NCBI RefSeq assembly: GCF_030814315.1
Contig: NZ_JAUSUV010000008.1
Coordinates: 148,230 to 212,229 of the forward strand
Origin: Croceifilum oryzae
GTDB lineage: Bacteria; Bacillota; Bacilli; Thermoactinomycetales; Thermoactinomycetaceae
Direction of reading: 5' to 3'
DNA: 64,000 bases
Shown: positions 25,520-34,188 of the stretch, one piece after another
How positions within the stretch are numbered: the first letter of the stretch is position 1
Layout of the letters: each line of letters opens with the position of its first letter
Translations under genes and position numbers: made by a program
Notes under the pieces: model-generated
Told to the model about the DNA's origin: nothing
Database searches by the model: none
The model's input: only the letters and a program-made list of their open reading frames with translations

Positions 25520-26653
25520 TTGGAACTACGATTTGCATTCGAAAATAAACTGAGAAAAAATCAAATCGAATCTCTTTATTCGAAATTGATCTATAGTATT
25601 GAGGGTATTATCAACTGCCGATTTCAAGAAGAGACAGAAGAAATTGTGGTAGAGTTTGAAGATCCTTCACTTGTGGAGTCGATCCATCAAGTTGTTAACC
25701 GATTAATCGAGGAGGAGAAGAAGATGCGTACGATTAGTCCGCGTATCCTAAAGAAAACTTCTTCTCCGATCGATGTCATATCCCACGATGCGTCCATTCA
25801 CTCTATTTTTTCCTCAGATGGAGCGGTTTGCAAAGATAGTGCGATTTCCTTATTTGAGGCTCTGGATCAAAAGTTTCTCAACATAGCCGTTCAGCGAGGA
25901 GCTCATCTGCGCAAGTATACTTCTATGATCGCATCTGAAGCACTCGAAAAGTGTCAGTATATCAATTCATTCCCGCAGAATGTATTTCTAGTCTCTGAGT
26001 TTCCTCATCAGTTGGAGATCTTAGAAAAAGTGAGAGAAGGTCAATCATACGATGAGCTAGCACGGGTAAAGCCTTATGTTCTAACGCCTGCGGTTTGTTT
26101 TCATTGTTATGAGGAACTAAGCGACCAAAAGTTAGATCAGCCGATTATTTTAACGTCAAAGGGAAATTGTTTCCGACATGAAGCTACCTGGCGAGTAGGT
26201 AATCATCGTCTCAATGAATTCCAAATGCGGGAGATTGTTTTTATGGGTGATAAGGAATTTGTAGAATCACTACGACAATCAATCCTAGAGGAAGTTTGGC
26301 AATTGTTTGAGTCACTCGGACTTCAAGGACGAGTCGAAACGGCAAACGATCCATTCTATTTTTCACAGGATGCATATAAGAAAAACTATCAATTAATGAG
26401 CGATATAAAATATGAATTAATCGTAGAGTTAGCGGAAAAGTCGGCTTTCTCCATTGCATCTTTTAACAATGTCAGAGATACGTTATGTCAACAGTTTCAT
26501 ATTACATCCCAAGATGGAGTGTCGCTCCATTCAGGCTGTGTTGCATTCGGATTGGATCGCTGGGTGTATGCGTTACTTTCCAAATTCGGAAAGGATCTGC
26601 AATCTTGGCCAGAGCCGGTTCGTGATCTTTTACAGCTGCCCGAAGGGATTTAA
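25520..26653 (+). CDS. Amino acid:[carrier protein] ligase (SerRS-like class II)
   Basis: TTG 25520 is chosen because AAAGGAG directly abuts the GTG at 25511. The 377-residue protein matches the family of truncated seryl-tRNA synthetase homologues that charge carrier proteins in place of tRNA: TPAVCFHCYEEL, CFRHEATWRVGNHRLNEFQMREIVFMG (motif 2) and HSGCVAFGLDRWVYALL (motif 3). Cys193, Glu238 and Cys340 are placed to form the zinc site that binds the amino group. Known members use glycine or alanine. The first 70 residues are extra and have the look of a small ferredoxin-like domain. Confidence 0.9.
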   Translation: MELRFAFENKLRKNQIESLYSKLIYSIEGIINCRFQEETEEIVVEFEDPSLVESIHQVVNRLIEEEKKMRTISPRILKKTSSPIDVISHDASIHSIFSSDGAVCKDSAISLFEALDQKFLNIAVQRGAHLRKYTSMIASEALEKCQYINSFPQNVFLVSEFPHQLEILEKVREGQSYDELARVKPYVLTPAVCFHCYEELSDQKLDQPIILTSKGNCFRHEATWRVGNHRLNEFQMREIVFMGDKEFVESLRQSILEEVWQLFESLGLQGRVETANDPFYFSQDAYKKNYQLMSDIKYELIVELAEKSAFSIASFNNVRDTLCQQFHITSQDGVSLHSGCVAFGLDRWVYALLSKFGKDLQSWPEPVRDLLQLPEGI

Positions 26654-26698
26654 TCACATAAGTCAGACTGTAGACAATGTCGATTTGAGAGGAGATTT

Positions 26699-26772
26699 GA
26701 AAGGGAAGTGCTCCTTCTTTTTGTCTCTCTTCCAGACTTTGAGGCGCCAAAAGGACACTCCCTTTTTCAAAC
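26699..26772 (+). terminator. Hairpin with T run inside the biosynthetic operon
   Basis: AAAGGGAAGTGCTCCTT pairs imperfectly with AAGGACACTCCCTTT around a 35-base loop region, followed by TT and CAAACC. It lies in the 181-base gap between the carrier ligase gene and the next ligase gene and may attenuate downstream expression. Confidence 0.55.
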
Positions 26773-26834
26773 CTTCTTCTAGATCATGATTTCTTGTTTA
26801 CAAGAAGAAAGATTCTACACATGGGGGGTAACAG

Positions 26835-28067
26835 ATGAGTTGGAACATGTATCAAGATAAAGTGTTGGATATGGTTAGATTTGCTAAGGAAAATTCGCCT
26901 TTTTATTCTGCAAAGTATGCTGCCGTTGATTTGCAACATCTTACAGAAGCCGAGTTTCATTCTCTTCCTATTATAAGAAAAAGTGATCTGTTAGGGAATG
27001 AACGACAACTTTTGGTTTCCGCCAAAGAGGATGACCTTTCAATAGAGAGAACCAGTGGAACTACGGGTGCACCACTCATTTGCTACAAGTCTAAAAAAGA
27101 TGTAGTGATGAAAGGCATGGATCTCTGGAAATTGCGGAAGAAGTGGGGAGATATTGCTCCCAGTGATCGAAGAGCTGACTTTTATTTGTATTATGATGGA
27201 AAGCAGATATTTACTGATAATATCTATACGAAGGATAGTCAAATTCACTTATCGCCACTTGATATGTCGAAGGACTCATTAAATCGTTACTATGAAGCAC
27301 TCATCCAATTTGATCCTGCTTGGATTTATGCTCCTGCTTCCGCAATTTATATTTTTGCAGATCATCTACTGGAACAAGGCCTAGATGCGTCTCGAATAAA
27401 ATCACTTCGATACATTGAGTGTGCTGGTGAAATGTTGTTTGATTATCAACGGGAGAAGATTGAGAAAGTATTTGGCCCACTGGTTCATAGCATGTATGGA
27501 ACTAAGGAGAATTGGTGTATCGCGATGTCTTGTAACAAAGGTTCTTTACATTTACAGGAAGATCGCTACTATATCGAAGTGATTAATTCTAATGAAGAAG
27601 GTACTGGAGAGTTAGTTGTCACCGATCTGCAAAATAAAACGTGGCCCTTGATCCGATATTGGATTGGAGACCTTGTATCTGTATCTGCTGCTACATGTGA
27701 TTGTGGACAATCTTCTCCTGTCCTAACGTTGACTGGAGGACGGACACAAGAATATGTTCAAGTTCATGATTGGCTCTGTAGTCCTGTGCTATTTCATTAT
27801 CGTACGTCAGCGATAAATCGCAAATATGGGAATTGTATTCGTTCTTTCCGTGTAACACAGCGAGCGGAGGAAGATTTTTTGATCGAACTTGTCCCAGGGA
27901 CCGACTATAATGAATCGATTGCTCACCGTTTAACAACCGATTTATTGGAATGGCTACCTCAAGGAGTCCGATTGGAATTGGAATTGCATACGCATATTGA
28001 TTTCAAGAACAATAAATTCACTTATTTTCAAACGTATAAAAGACAACAATTAATATCTTCTAATTGA
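26835..28067 (+). CDS. PaaK-like AMP-forming ligase
   Basis: The 410-residue protein resembles phenylacetate-CoA ligase and related capsule/coumarin ligases: SPFYSAKY near the start, the phosphate loop ERTSGTTGAPL, MYGTKENW at the adenine site, and YWIGDLV near the ribose site. It has the short C-terminal domain of that branch. CDCGQSSP recalls a zinc knuckle seen in PaaK. Such enzymes activate aryl or small acids for transfer to CoA or a carrier protein. GGGGGG lies before the ATG. The substrate is unknown. Confidence 0.85.
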   Translation: MSWNMYQDKVLDMVRFAKENSPFYSAKYAAVDLQHLTEAEFHSLPIIRKSDLLGNERQLLVSAKEDDLSIERTSGTTGAPLICYKSKKDVVMKGMDLWKLRKKWGDIAPSDRRADFYLYYDGKQIFTDNIYTKDSQIHLSPLDMSKDSLNRYYEALIQFDPAWIYAPASAIYIFADHLLEQGLDASRIKSLRYIECAGEMLFDYQREKIEKVFGPLVHSMYGTKENWCIAMSCNKGSLHLQEDRYYIEVINSNEEGTGELVVTDLQNKTWPLIRYWIGDLVSVSAATCDCGQSSPVLTLTGGRTQEYVQVHDWLCSPVLFHYRTSAINRKYGNCIRSFRVTQRAEEDFLIELVPGTDYNESIAHRLTTDLLEWLPQGVRLELELHTHIDFKNNKFTYFQTYKRQQLISSN

Positions 28068-28080
28068 TGGAGCATATCGT

Positions 28081-28923
28081 ATGAAAAAATTAATAGAGAA
28101 TTGGCATCCGTATTTCGGATCATATGATTGTTTGTTAAATTCAATCAGTTGGTGGCTTTCTGTACAATCCATCGATGTAAGGCCACTCGTGAAATGCAAT
28201 TGGAACTTGTATGTTTCGGGTGAACATGATCAATTTGGTGGAAGTATTCCGGATGATGCTCTATGTACACTGTTACCAGAGGTGTATTCTGTATCCATTC
28301 AAGAGATCACGAATTTTTCAGAGGTTCCATATGAAGAGGTAGTCATACTACCGATCGATGCCTTTCATCTACCCTATCTCAAAGAGTCTTTTCAATTGCA
28401 TCACCAACTGCACTATGTGGCGGCCTACTTCTGGACAGATGGAACGGTTGAAATTTATGACCCATACTTCTTGCAATCCTACTATTTCAGGGAGGAGTCG
28501 TGTAAAGAGTATTGGCTTCGGTTTCAAAAACCGGTACTTCGCTTATATTCATTAGGGACCAATTCTGCTATATCGCCTAGTCCCTATTTATCTAGGCAAC
28601 CATTTGAAAGGATCTATCAAGAAACAGAAGTCAAATTGATAGAGAAGATCCATACTGTTTTAAAAGAGCCTGATCCTCTTCAGATCAGTGTTAAGTTTCA
28701 ACGATATTTTGGTTGTTTTCGTAGTATTTATATCGCTCGTAAAAAGTATTTTGAAACGTTGGAGCATAGTTCATTTGAACACATTTCATCTCTTTGGTTG
28801 AGTGTGGAGCGATCTTATATGCGTCTAATGGTTTACCGTGAACGGGGTATAGATTCAGTCATCGATTCAATCCAAAAAGTGATTGAAGCAGAACGCACAT
28901 ATTTACGCCAGATAGACTTGTAG
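28081..28923 (+). CDS. Second BtrH-like papain-fold protein
   Basis: The 280-residue protein has an N-terminal Cys17 in SYDCLLNSISWWL, then His and Asp in LHYVAAYFWTDGTVEIYDPYF, the order Cys-His-Asp of papain-like folds and of the BtrH N-terminal domain. The C-terminal half is helical. It starts 13 bases after the PaaK-like gene, which may make its acyl donor. It could transfer or release a carrier-bound acyl group. The similarity is by pattern only and the first BtrH-like protein is clearly different in sequence. Confidence 0.5.
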   Translation: MKKLIENWHPYFGSYDCLLNSISWWLSVQSIDVRPLVKCNWNLYVSGEHDQFGGSIPDDALCTLLPEVYSVSIQEITNFSEVPYEEVVILPIDAFHLPYLKESFQLHHQLHYVAAYFWTDGTVEIYDPYFLQSYYFREESCKEYWLRFQKPVLRLYSLGTNSAISPSPYLSRQPFERIYQETEVKLIEKIHTVLKEPDPLQISVKFQRYFGCFRSIYIARKKYFETLEHSSFEHISSLWLSVERSYMRLMVYRERGIDSVIDSIQKVIEAERTYLRQIDL

Positions 28924-28943
28924 GATTAGATTGGAGGCAAATT

Positions 28944-30677
28944 ATGAAAGGCATTGTTTGGTCTCTTCGTTTTTTATCACAATATCGTTTTTTGATCTTG
29001 CTAGGAGTTTTAGCGGCATTTATTGCAGGATGTGCCTATTCAATATATCCTTGGACTTTGAAAATTTTGCTAGATGATGTGATTTCCAAGCAAAATATAG
29101 GGTTACTTTTACCAATTACGCTCGCATTGTTAGGGACCGTTATTGTTTCGTCATCCATGGAATTAGTCCAGACTTATATTTTTACGAAATCAGCTCAGGG
29201 TGCGATTAATCGTATTCGATCGAAGCTTTTCACAAGAATGTTACAGCTACCGATTTCTTTTATACGGGAAAAATCACCGGGAGAGTTACTCTCTTATTAT
29301 GTCAATGATATAAACCAAATCAATGTAATCTATACTAGCTTTATTACAGGTACTGTTGCTTCCTTGACGCAAATCATTTTGCAGTTTGGTTTCCTATTTT
29401 ATATGAATGTTCCATTGACGTTGTTAACCATTCTATTTATTCCACTTTACTTTTTTAATCATAAGTATTTTAAGAAAACGATTTCGAGTTCAGCGGATGA
29501 TATGCAAAAAAGTAATGATAATTCAATTCAGTTACTTCAAGAGGGTTTAACGAATATTAGAGAAGTTAAAATCTATGATGCAAATCGTTCGATGAGCAAT
29601 AAGTTGAAAGTAGCTTTTCAAGATGTTCTAACCAAGAGTGTCAGAAATACACTACTGACCGAATCGAACTTCCATCTCTCCAATGTCATTACATTTGGAA
29701 CTCGTTATATCATCTATGGATTTGGTGCATATTTAACATTAACAGGAAGCATGACCATGGGAGAGTTGATTGCATTTGTAACTTTTCAAACTACATTGTT
29801 CAATCCAATTGCTCGCTTTTTAAATATTGTTTCCAAAGTGCATAATGCTGAAGTGATTACAGGCAGGTTGTTAACATTTTTCAAGGATACAGAAGATATG
29901 ATTGAAAAATCCGGTTCGGTGAAAAGGGACCTTCAGGGACATTTTACGTTGAAAGATGTTACTTACCAATACCCTAATAAAGTAGATCCAGTTCTCCAAA
30001 AGATCTCATTGGAAATAAAGCCTGCACGCATTACCGCGATTGTCGGTCCAAGTGGCGGAGGGAAAACAACCTTATTCCATATCATCGCAGGGTATTATGG
30101 AGTGGAAAAGGGAATTGTTGAAGTTGATGGGATCGCCCTAAAAGATCTAGATCTATCGTGTTTTCGGAGTCAAGTAGGGGTTGTTTTTCAAGACATTGTT
30201 CTATTTAATACATCGGTAAAAGATAATATAAAATTGTCGAAACCAGATGCCACCGATGAGGAGGTTATATATGCAGCTAAATTAGCTTTTTCTCATGATT
30301 TTATTCAAAACTTACCGGATCAATATGAGACTCTAGTTGGTAATAATGGAGTGAAGCTATCTGGGGGACAAAGACAGAGGATTGCGCTAGCCCGAGTGTT
30401 TTTGCAGAATCCTAAAATATTAATACTCGATGAACCAACCTCAGCCCTGGATTCAGAGTCCGAAACTGAGATCCATACCGCACTTAATCATCTAATGGAA
30501 GACAGAACGACGATTATCGTTACTCATAATATGGCCATTGCTAGCAAAGCAGACCACATTATTTTCATTCATCAAGGTAAGGTGATTGAACAGGGAAGTC
30601 ACCAAGAGTTAGTAAATCATGATGGTATATACGTAAAGTTATTTAATAATCAGCGGAGCGAATATGTGAGTATGTAG
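28944..30677 (+). CDS. ABC exporter (fused membrane and ATPase domains)
   Basis: The 577-residue half-transporter has about six membrane helices (residues 10-310) and an ATPase domain with Walker A VGPSGGGKTTL, the signature LSGGQRQRIAL, Walker B ILILDEPTSALD and the switch His in VTHNM. It lacks a C39 peptidase domain, unlike LanT, so its cargo is not a double-glycine peptide. As a homodimer it would export the small-molecule product and so protect the producer. It is the last gene of the probable biosynthetic operon. Confidence 0.92.
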   Translation: MKGIVWSLRFLSQYRFLILLGVLAAFIAGCAYSIYPWTLKILLDDVISKQNIGLLLPITLALLGTVIVSSSMELVQTYIFTKSAQGAINRIRSKLFTRMLQLPISFIREKSPGELLSYYVNDINQINVIYTSFITGTVASLTQIILQFGFLFYMNVPLTLLTILFIPLYFFNHKYFKKTISSSADDMQKSNDNSIQLLQEGLTNIREVKIYDANRSMSNKLKVAFQDVLTKSVRNTLLTESNFHLSNVITFGTRYIIYGFGAYLTLTGSMTMGELIAFVTFQTTLFNPIARFLNIVSKVHNAEVITGRLLTFFKDTEDMIEKSGSVKRDLQGHFTLKDVTYQYPNKVDPVLQKISLEIKPARITAIVGPSGGGKTTLFHIIAGYYGVEKGIVEVDGIALKDLDLSCFRSQVGVVFQDIVLFNTSVKDNIKLSKPDATDEEVIYAAKLAFSHDFIQNLPDQYETLVGNNGVKLSGGQRQRIALARVFLQNPKILILDEPTSALDSESETEIHTALNHLMEDRTTIIVTHNMAIASKADHIIFIHQGKVIEQGSHQELVNHDGIYVKLFNNQRSEYVSM

Positions 30678-30738
30678 ATTCGCAATTGCTTTTTATCAGT
30701 CATATCATTTTATTTCGTTTGAATGGGAGGTTTTCGTG

Positions 30739-31281
30739 ATGATGGTTGTGAAACTTGTTCCACACCGGCTTGAATATGCTCAAACTATTTTTACCCTTTC
30801 GACGGATCCACCTGTTAAGGAAGCATTAGGACTAAAAACAGAGACAGTAGAGGAAACCATGTCATTTGTGAGGCATATGATCGAGGAAGAAGAGAAAGGA
30901 AATTCTATATCTAGAGTCATTTTAAATGGAGAAGATGAAGTGGTTGGAGTCACTACTTTGAAAAACATTAATTATGAGCAGAAAAGATGCCATATTGGTA
31001 GTTGGCTGGGATATTCCTATTGGGGGAAAGGGTATAACCAAGAAGCGAAGAAAGCCATATTAAAAATCGCATTTAAAGATCTAGACTTAGAGCACGTTTT
31101 TACGGGTGCAAATAAGGCTAACATTCGTTCGTGTAAAGCGCTTGAAAAATTGCCCTATCTGACATTAAATGTAGAGTCGCAGTTTCCGGAAGAGTATGAG
31201 ACTGTAAAGCATGAAATCAAACAAGCTTGTGTCTTACATATGATTGATAAAAAACATTTTTTAGATTGGCTTTACGAATAG
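30739..31281 (+). CDS. GNAT acetyltransferase (RimJ/RimL type)
   Basis: The 180-residue protein has the GNAT fold of the ribosomal-protein/small-molecule branch: VVGVTTLKNI, CHIGSWLGYSYWGKGYNQEA with the acetyl-CoA loop, then VFTGANKANIRSCKALEKL. ATG 30739 is 8 bases after GGGAGG; GTG 30736 is also in frame. Enzymes of this branch include MccE-type self-immunity proteins, which acetylate a toxic aminoacyl-nucleotide. Its place after the exporter fits product modification or self-protection, which is inference. Confidence 0.82.
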   Translation: MMVVKLVPHRLEYAQTIFTLSTDPPVKEALGLKTETVEETMSFVRHMIEEEEKGNSISRVILNGEDEVVGVTTLKNINYEQKRCHIGSWLGYSYWGKGYNQEAKKAILKIAFKDLDLEHVFTGANKANIRSCKALEKLPYLTLNVESQFPEEYETVKHEIKQACVLHMIDKKHFLDWLYE

Positions 31282-31296
31282 AAAATATAGTCAAAT

Positions 31297-31343
31297 AAAG
31301 GTAATTAATTTGTACAGTGATTGCCTTTACCTATATTTTTTAT
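31297..31343 (+). terminator. Probable terminator at the end of the biosynthetic region
   Basis: AAAGGTAAT pairs with ATTGCCTTT (one G-U) across a 14-base loop, followed within a few bases by TATATTTTTTATA. Confidence 0.6.
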
Positions 31344-31605
31344 ATTTTTTATTCACTATAAAATGTTACATAATTATACAAATTTATATAACAAAAATGA
31401 ATTTTGTGTTACTATAATATTATATATACAAATATACAATTTTATTAAAAAACAAAAAATGGTCCATACATACTATTACCCTATAGTTTGTTTTTACATA
31501 GTAAATATACATTAAAAACAATCACATAAGTAATGCTTATAGATTGGCTTGTATCAATCATTAATCTATTTTTATTATTTATAGATGAAAGAAGGTAATA
31601 CAAGT
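31344..31605. other. Very AT-rich intergenic DNA without a recognised gene
   Basis: This stretch is almost wholly A and T, with only sporadic short frames of low-complexity Tyr/Ile/Asn composition and no ribosome-binding sites. It probably carries the promoter of the response regulator gene. No operator could be picked out. Confidence 0.5.
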
Positions 31606-32223
31606 ATGAAAGTTTTTTTAATTGAATCTCAGACAGTTTTGCGAGAGGCTTTGACTAGAGTTTTAAAATTGGAGTCAAATATTACAGTGGTGGGTTCATG
31701 CGAAGGTGGAAAAAGTGTTCTGAGTCAAATTGAACGCTTGCAACCTGATATTGTAGTATTAGATATCGACCTCCCTATATCTCCAGGCCTTGAATTAGCG
31801 AAGGATATTATAGATCGACAATTAGGGTGCAAGATTGTATTCTTAACTTCAGTAAATTCAGGTGGGGTATATCTAAGAGAAGCTATGAAATTAGGCGTAC
31901 ATGGATATTTATTAAAGGATATCTCCATTGGAAAATTAGTAGGCAGTTTATATGATATCCAAGCGGGTTCATTGATTTTTAGCTCTAGCTTAGAAATGGA
32001 TCAATCCGTAGCTGACCCTTTAAGGAAAAGAGAAAAGGATGTTCTGTTGCTATTGATGGATGGTTTGGAGACAAAAGAGATTGCCGAACAACTCTTTCTA
32101 TCAGAGTGGACAGTACGTAACTATATTTATATGATCATGAGAAAGTTAAATGTAAAGACAAGGGTTGAGGCGGTTAATGTAGCCCGGAAAATGGGAGTGT
32201 TTTTTGGATCTATGTCAAGTTAG
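31606..32223 (+). CDS. NarL/DesR-like response regulator
   Basis: ATG 31606 is chosen because GAAAGAAGG lies 10 bases before it. The 205-residue protein has a receiver domain and a LuxR-type DNA-binding domain (LRKREKDVLLLLMDGLETKEIAEQ, then WTVRNYIYMIMRKL). The layout is that of DesR. The usual Asp-Asp pair is replaced by Glu7-Ser8, while Asp53 (VLDIDLP) and the Lys of YLLKD are kept. It may bind Mg2+ poorly and act without phosphorylation. No kinase is next to it. It may control the biosynthetic genes. Confidence 0.85.
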   Translation: MKVFLIESQTVLREALTRVLKLESNITVVGSCEGGKSVLSQIERLQPDIVVLDIDLPISPGLELAKDIIDRQLGCKIVFLTSVNSGGVYLREAMKLGVHGYLLKDISIGKLVGSLYDIQAGSLIFSSSLEMDQSVADPLRKREKDVLLLLMDGLETKEIAEQLFLSEWTVRNYIYMIMRKLNVKTRVEAVNVARKMGVFFGSMSS

Positions 32224-32311
32224 TGGGCAGAAAATAATAAACAATCAACCAGCTATATGTGAATGGAGGATGTATTGGTCTACTTGGCATAAATCAAAGG
32301 AGGGAAATTCG

Positions 32312-33292
32312 TTGATTCCAACAAAATTACAGCCAGGTGATGAAATTCGCATAATCGCTCCATCTAGAAGCCTCTCCATGATTTCTGAACGCGATATTGC
32401 TCACGCACAAAAAGTACTATCTTCTCTTCGATTCCATATTACATTTGGTAAACATGTACGGGAAATGGACATGGCTTATTCCTCGTCTATTGAGTCACGT
32501 ATAGCAGATCTGCATCAGGCCTTTGCAGACAAATCAGTCAAAGCAATACTCACTGTCATTGGTGGATTTAACGTCAACCAACTGCTTCCCTATCTTGACT
32601 ATGACCTCATTAAACAAAATCCGAAGATTCTCTGTGGATACTCTGACATCACCGCTTTATGTAATGCCATCTACGCCAAAACAGGACTAGTAACCTATTC
32701 TGGACCTCATTTTTCCTCATTTGGTATGGTAAAAGGGATGGAATATACCTTGGAATATTTCCAGAAGTGCTTCTCTCAAACAGAGCCACTGTCCCTATCT
32801 ACAACATCAAAAACTTGGAGTGATGATCAGTGGTACATTGACCAAAAAAACCGCACTTTTATCCCTCACGAGGGCGTACATGTAATCCAAGAAGGAGAAG
32901 CAGAGGGAACGATTATTGGTGGGAACCTCTGCACGCTTAACTTATTACAAGGAACTGAATACATGCCCTCATTAAAAGGTTGTATCTTATTCTTGGAAGA
33001 TGATAGCTTAGTAGACGCTCCGACTTTTGACCGTGATCTCGAATCTTTACTACAATTACCAGGTAGTTCTGAGATCAAAGGTCTATTGATCGGACGATTT
33101 CAACAAAAATCCCAAATGACAAGGGAAAAGCTAGAGTTTATCATTCAAAATAAAAAGCAACTTCGAGGTCTCCCTGTTATGGCTGACTTGAACTTTGGCC
33201 ATACAACACCGATTTTCACATTTCCAATCGGTGGTACAGCTACTATCTCAGTTAAAAACCAAGCTTCATTAGTAGAAATTCAAAGCTATTAA
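32312..33292 (+). CDS. S66 peptidase (LdcA/MccF family)
   Basis: TTG 32312 follows AAAGGAGGG by 8 bases, giving 326 residues, the usual length. The family pattern is visible: LQPGDEIRIIAPS, VIGGFNVNQLL, the nucleophile Ser111 in CGYSDITAL, GGNLCTLNLL with FLEDD (Glu), and FGHTTP with the catalytic His. Members are LD-carboxypeptidases that recycle muropeptides or MccF-type proteins that cut microcin C and its aminoacyl-nucleotide toxins. Its position, close to a GNAT gene and an antibiotic-like cluster, favours an immunity role without proving it. Confidence 0.85.
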   Translation: MIPTKLQPGDEIRIIAPSRSLSMISERDIAHAQKVLSSLRFHITFGKHVREMDMAYSSSIESRIADLHQAFADKSVKAILTVIGGFNVNQLLPYLDYDLIKQNPKILCGYSDITALCNAIYAKTGLVTYSGPHFSSFGMVKGMEYTLEYFQKCFSQTEPLSLSTTSKTWSDDQWYIDQKNRTFIPHEGVHVIQEGEAEGTIIGGNLCTLNLLQGTEYMPSLKGCILFLEDDSLVDAPTFDRDLESLLQLPGSSEIKGLLIGRFQQKSQMTREKLEFIIQNKKQLRGLPVMADLNFGHTTPIFTFPIGGTATISVKNQASLVEIQSY

Positions 33293-33444
33293 TCAATAAA
33301 TAGAACTAGCTAATCGTATGAAATGGATTAGTTTATCCCGTTGTTTTACGTTAATCTCTATAGTTTTAAATTTTTCCTTTGAAAACGTTTGCATTTCCAT
33401 GTAAGATGTTCTTAACATCGAACGGATACAGGAGTGTGCTTACT

Positions 33445-34044
33445 ATGCGCCATCAAAAGGTGGATGTTATACTTCAAGCGGCTGTAGAGGTATTTTCTGA
33501 TCAAGGCTTTGACCAAGCGAAGATGGATGATATTGCACAGGCAGCAGGTGTAGCAAAGGGAACAATTTATTATCATTTTAAGAGCAAAGAGGATTTGTTT
33601 ACTGGATTAATGGACGAGGGTATGGAGAAATTGATTGGTTGTGCGAAACGCCATATCGATAGTGAGGATTCCCCAGTTGATCAGATGCACGGATTGATCC
33701 GAGCTCACAGTCAATTTTTTATGGAAAATGGAAAGTTGGCGAAGCTACTTCTGAATGAAGCGTTTGGAACAAAGGAGCGACAACAGAAGTTTCGTGCGAG
33801 CATTCGTGAATATATTCTGCTAATTGAGTCGCTGATTGAAGGAGGGATTGCTACTGGCGATTTCCAATTTGATTATCCGTCAGAGATGGCAGTTGCAATC
33901 TTTGGAGCAGGGAGTGTATTGGTTTTGCATAAACTATATACTCTTGAGGATAGTGCATGGACTTCTGAACAGTCAGAAGAAGTTACTCAGATGACTATTC
34001 AAAGTTTGAGTCAACTCGTTTTTCGTAGTTTGTTAATAAAATAG
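33445..34044 (+). CDS. TetR-family repressor
   Basis: ATG 33445 has CAGGAG upstream and gives 199 residues. The N-terminal helix-turn-helix is clear (VFSDQGFDQAKMDDIAQAAG, then AKGTIYYHFKSKEDLF). The C-terminal ligand domain is variable as usual. The next gene encodes a YhgE/Pip protein preceded by a palindrome typical for TetR binding, an arrangement like yhgD-yhgE in Bacillus, so this repressor probably controls that gene and perhaps itself. The inducer is unknown. Confidence 0.9.
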   Translation: MRHQKVDVILQAAVEVFSDQGFDQAKMDDIAQAAGVAKGTIYYHFKSKEDLFTGLMDEGMEKLIGCAKRHIDSEDSPVDQMHGLIRAHSQFFMENGKLAKLLLNEAFGTKERQQKFRASIREYILLIESLIEGGIATGDFQFDYPSEMAVAIFGAGSVLVLHKLYTLEDSAWTSEQSEEVTQMTIQSLSQLVFRSLLIK

Positions 34045-34057
34045 ACTCTATTCGGAG

Positions 34058-34087
34058 GCACAAAGTACTTTCTTTGTGCATATTTTT
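34058..34087 (+). terminator. Terminator of the tetR gene
   Basis: GCACAAAG and CTTTGTGC form a perfect 8-bp stem with a 6-base loop, followed by ATATTTTTAT. Confidence 0.75.
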
Positions 34088-34091
34088 ATAT

Positions 34092-34117
34092 TATAATATT
34101 AATTGACTGACCAGTCA
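34092..34117 (+). promoter_or_regulatory. -10 box and TetR-type operator before the yhgE-like gene
   Basis: TATAAT stands at 34092-34097 and TGACTG-AC-CAGTCA at 34104-34117, just after it where a repressor would block transcription. This palindrome is the common motif of several TetR repressors. No good -35 is visible. Confidence 0.75.
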
Positions 34118-34188
34118 GTTTTAAACATAAACGACCCTATTTTATATATGAAAATAAAGTGTTTCCGACCTTGAAGGGAATGTGTGTT

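Noticed and set aside
26454..26789. 111-codon plus-strand frame at the end of the carrier ligase gene
   Set aside because: It overlaps the real gene in another frame and runs into the hairpin at 26699.
26654..26834. T-box riboswitch before the second ligase gene
   Set aside because: No T-box consensus or specifier loop was seen; only a terminator-like hairpin.
31321..31515. 64-codon plus-strand frame rich in Tyr, Ile and Asn
   Set aside because: Low-complexity translation of AT-rich DNA without a ribosome-binding site.
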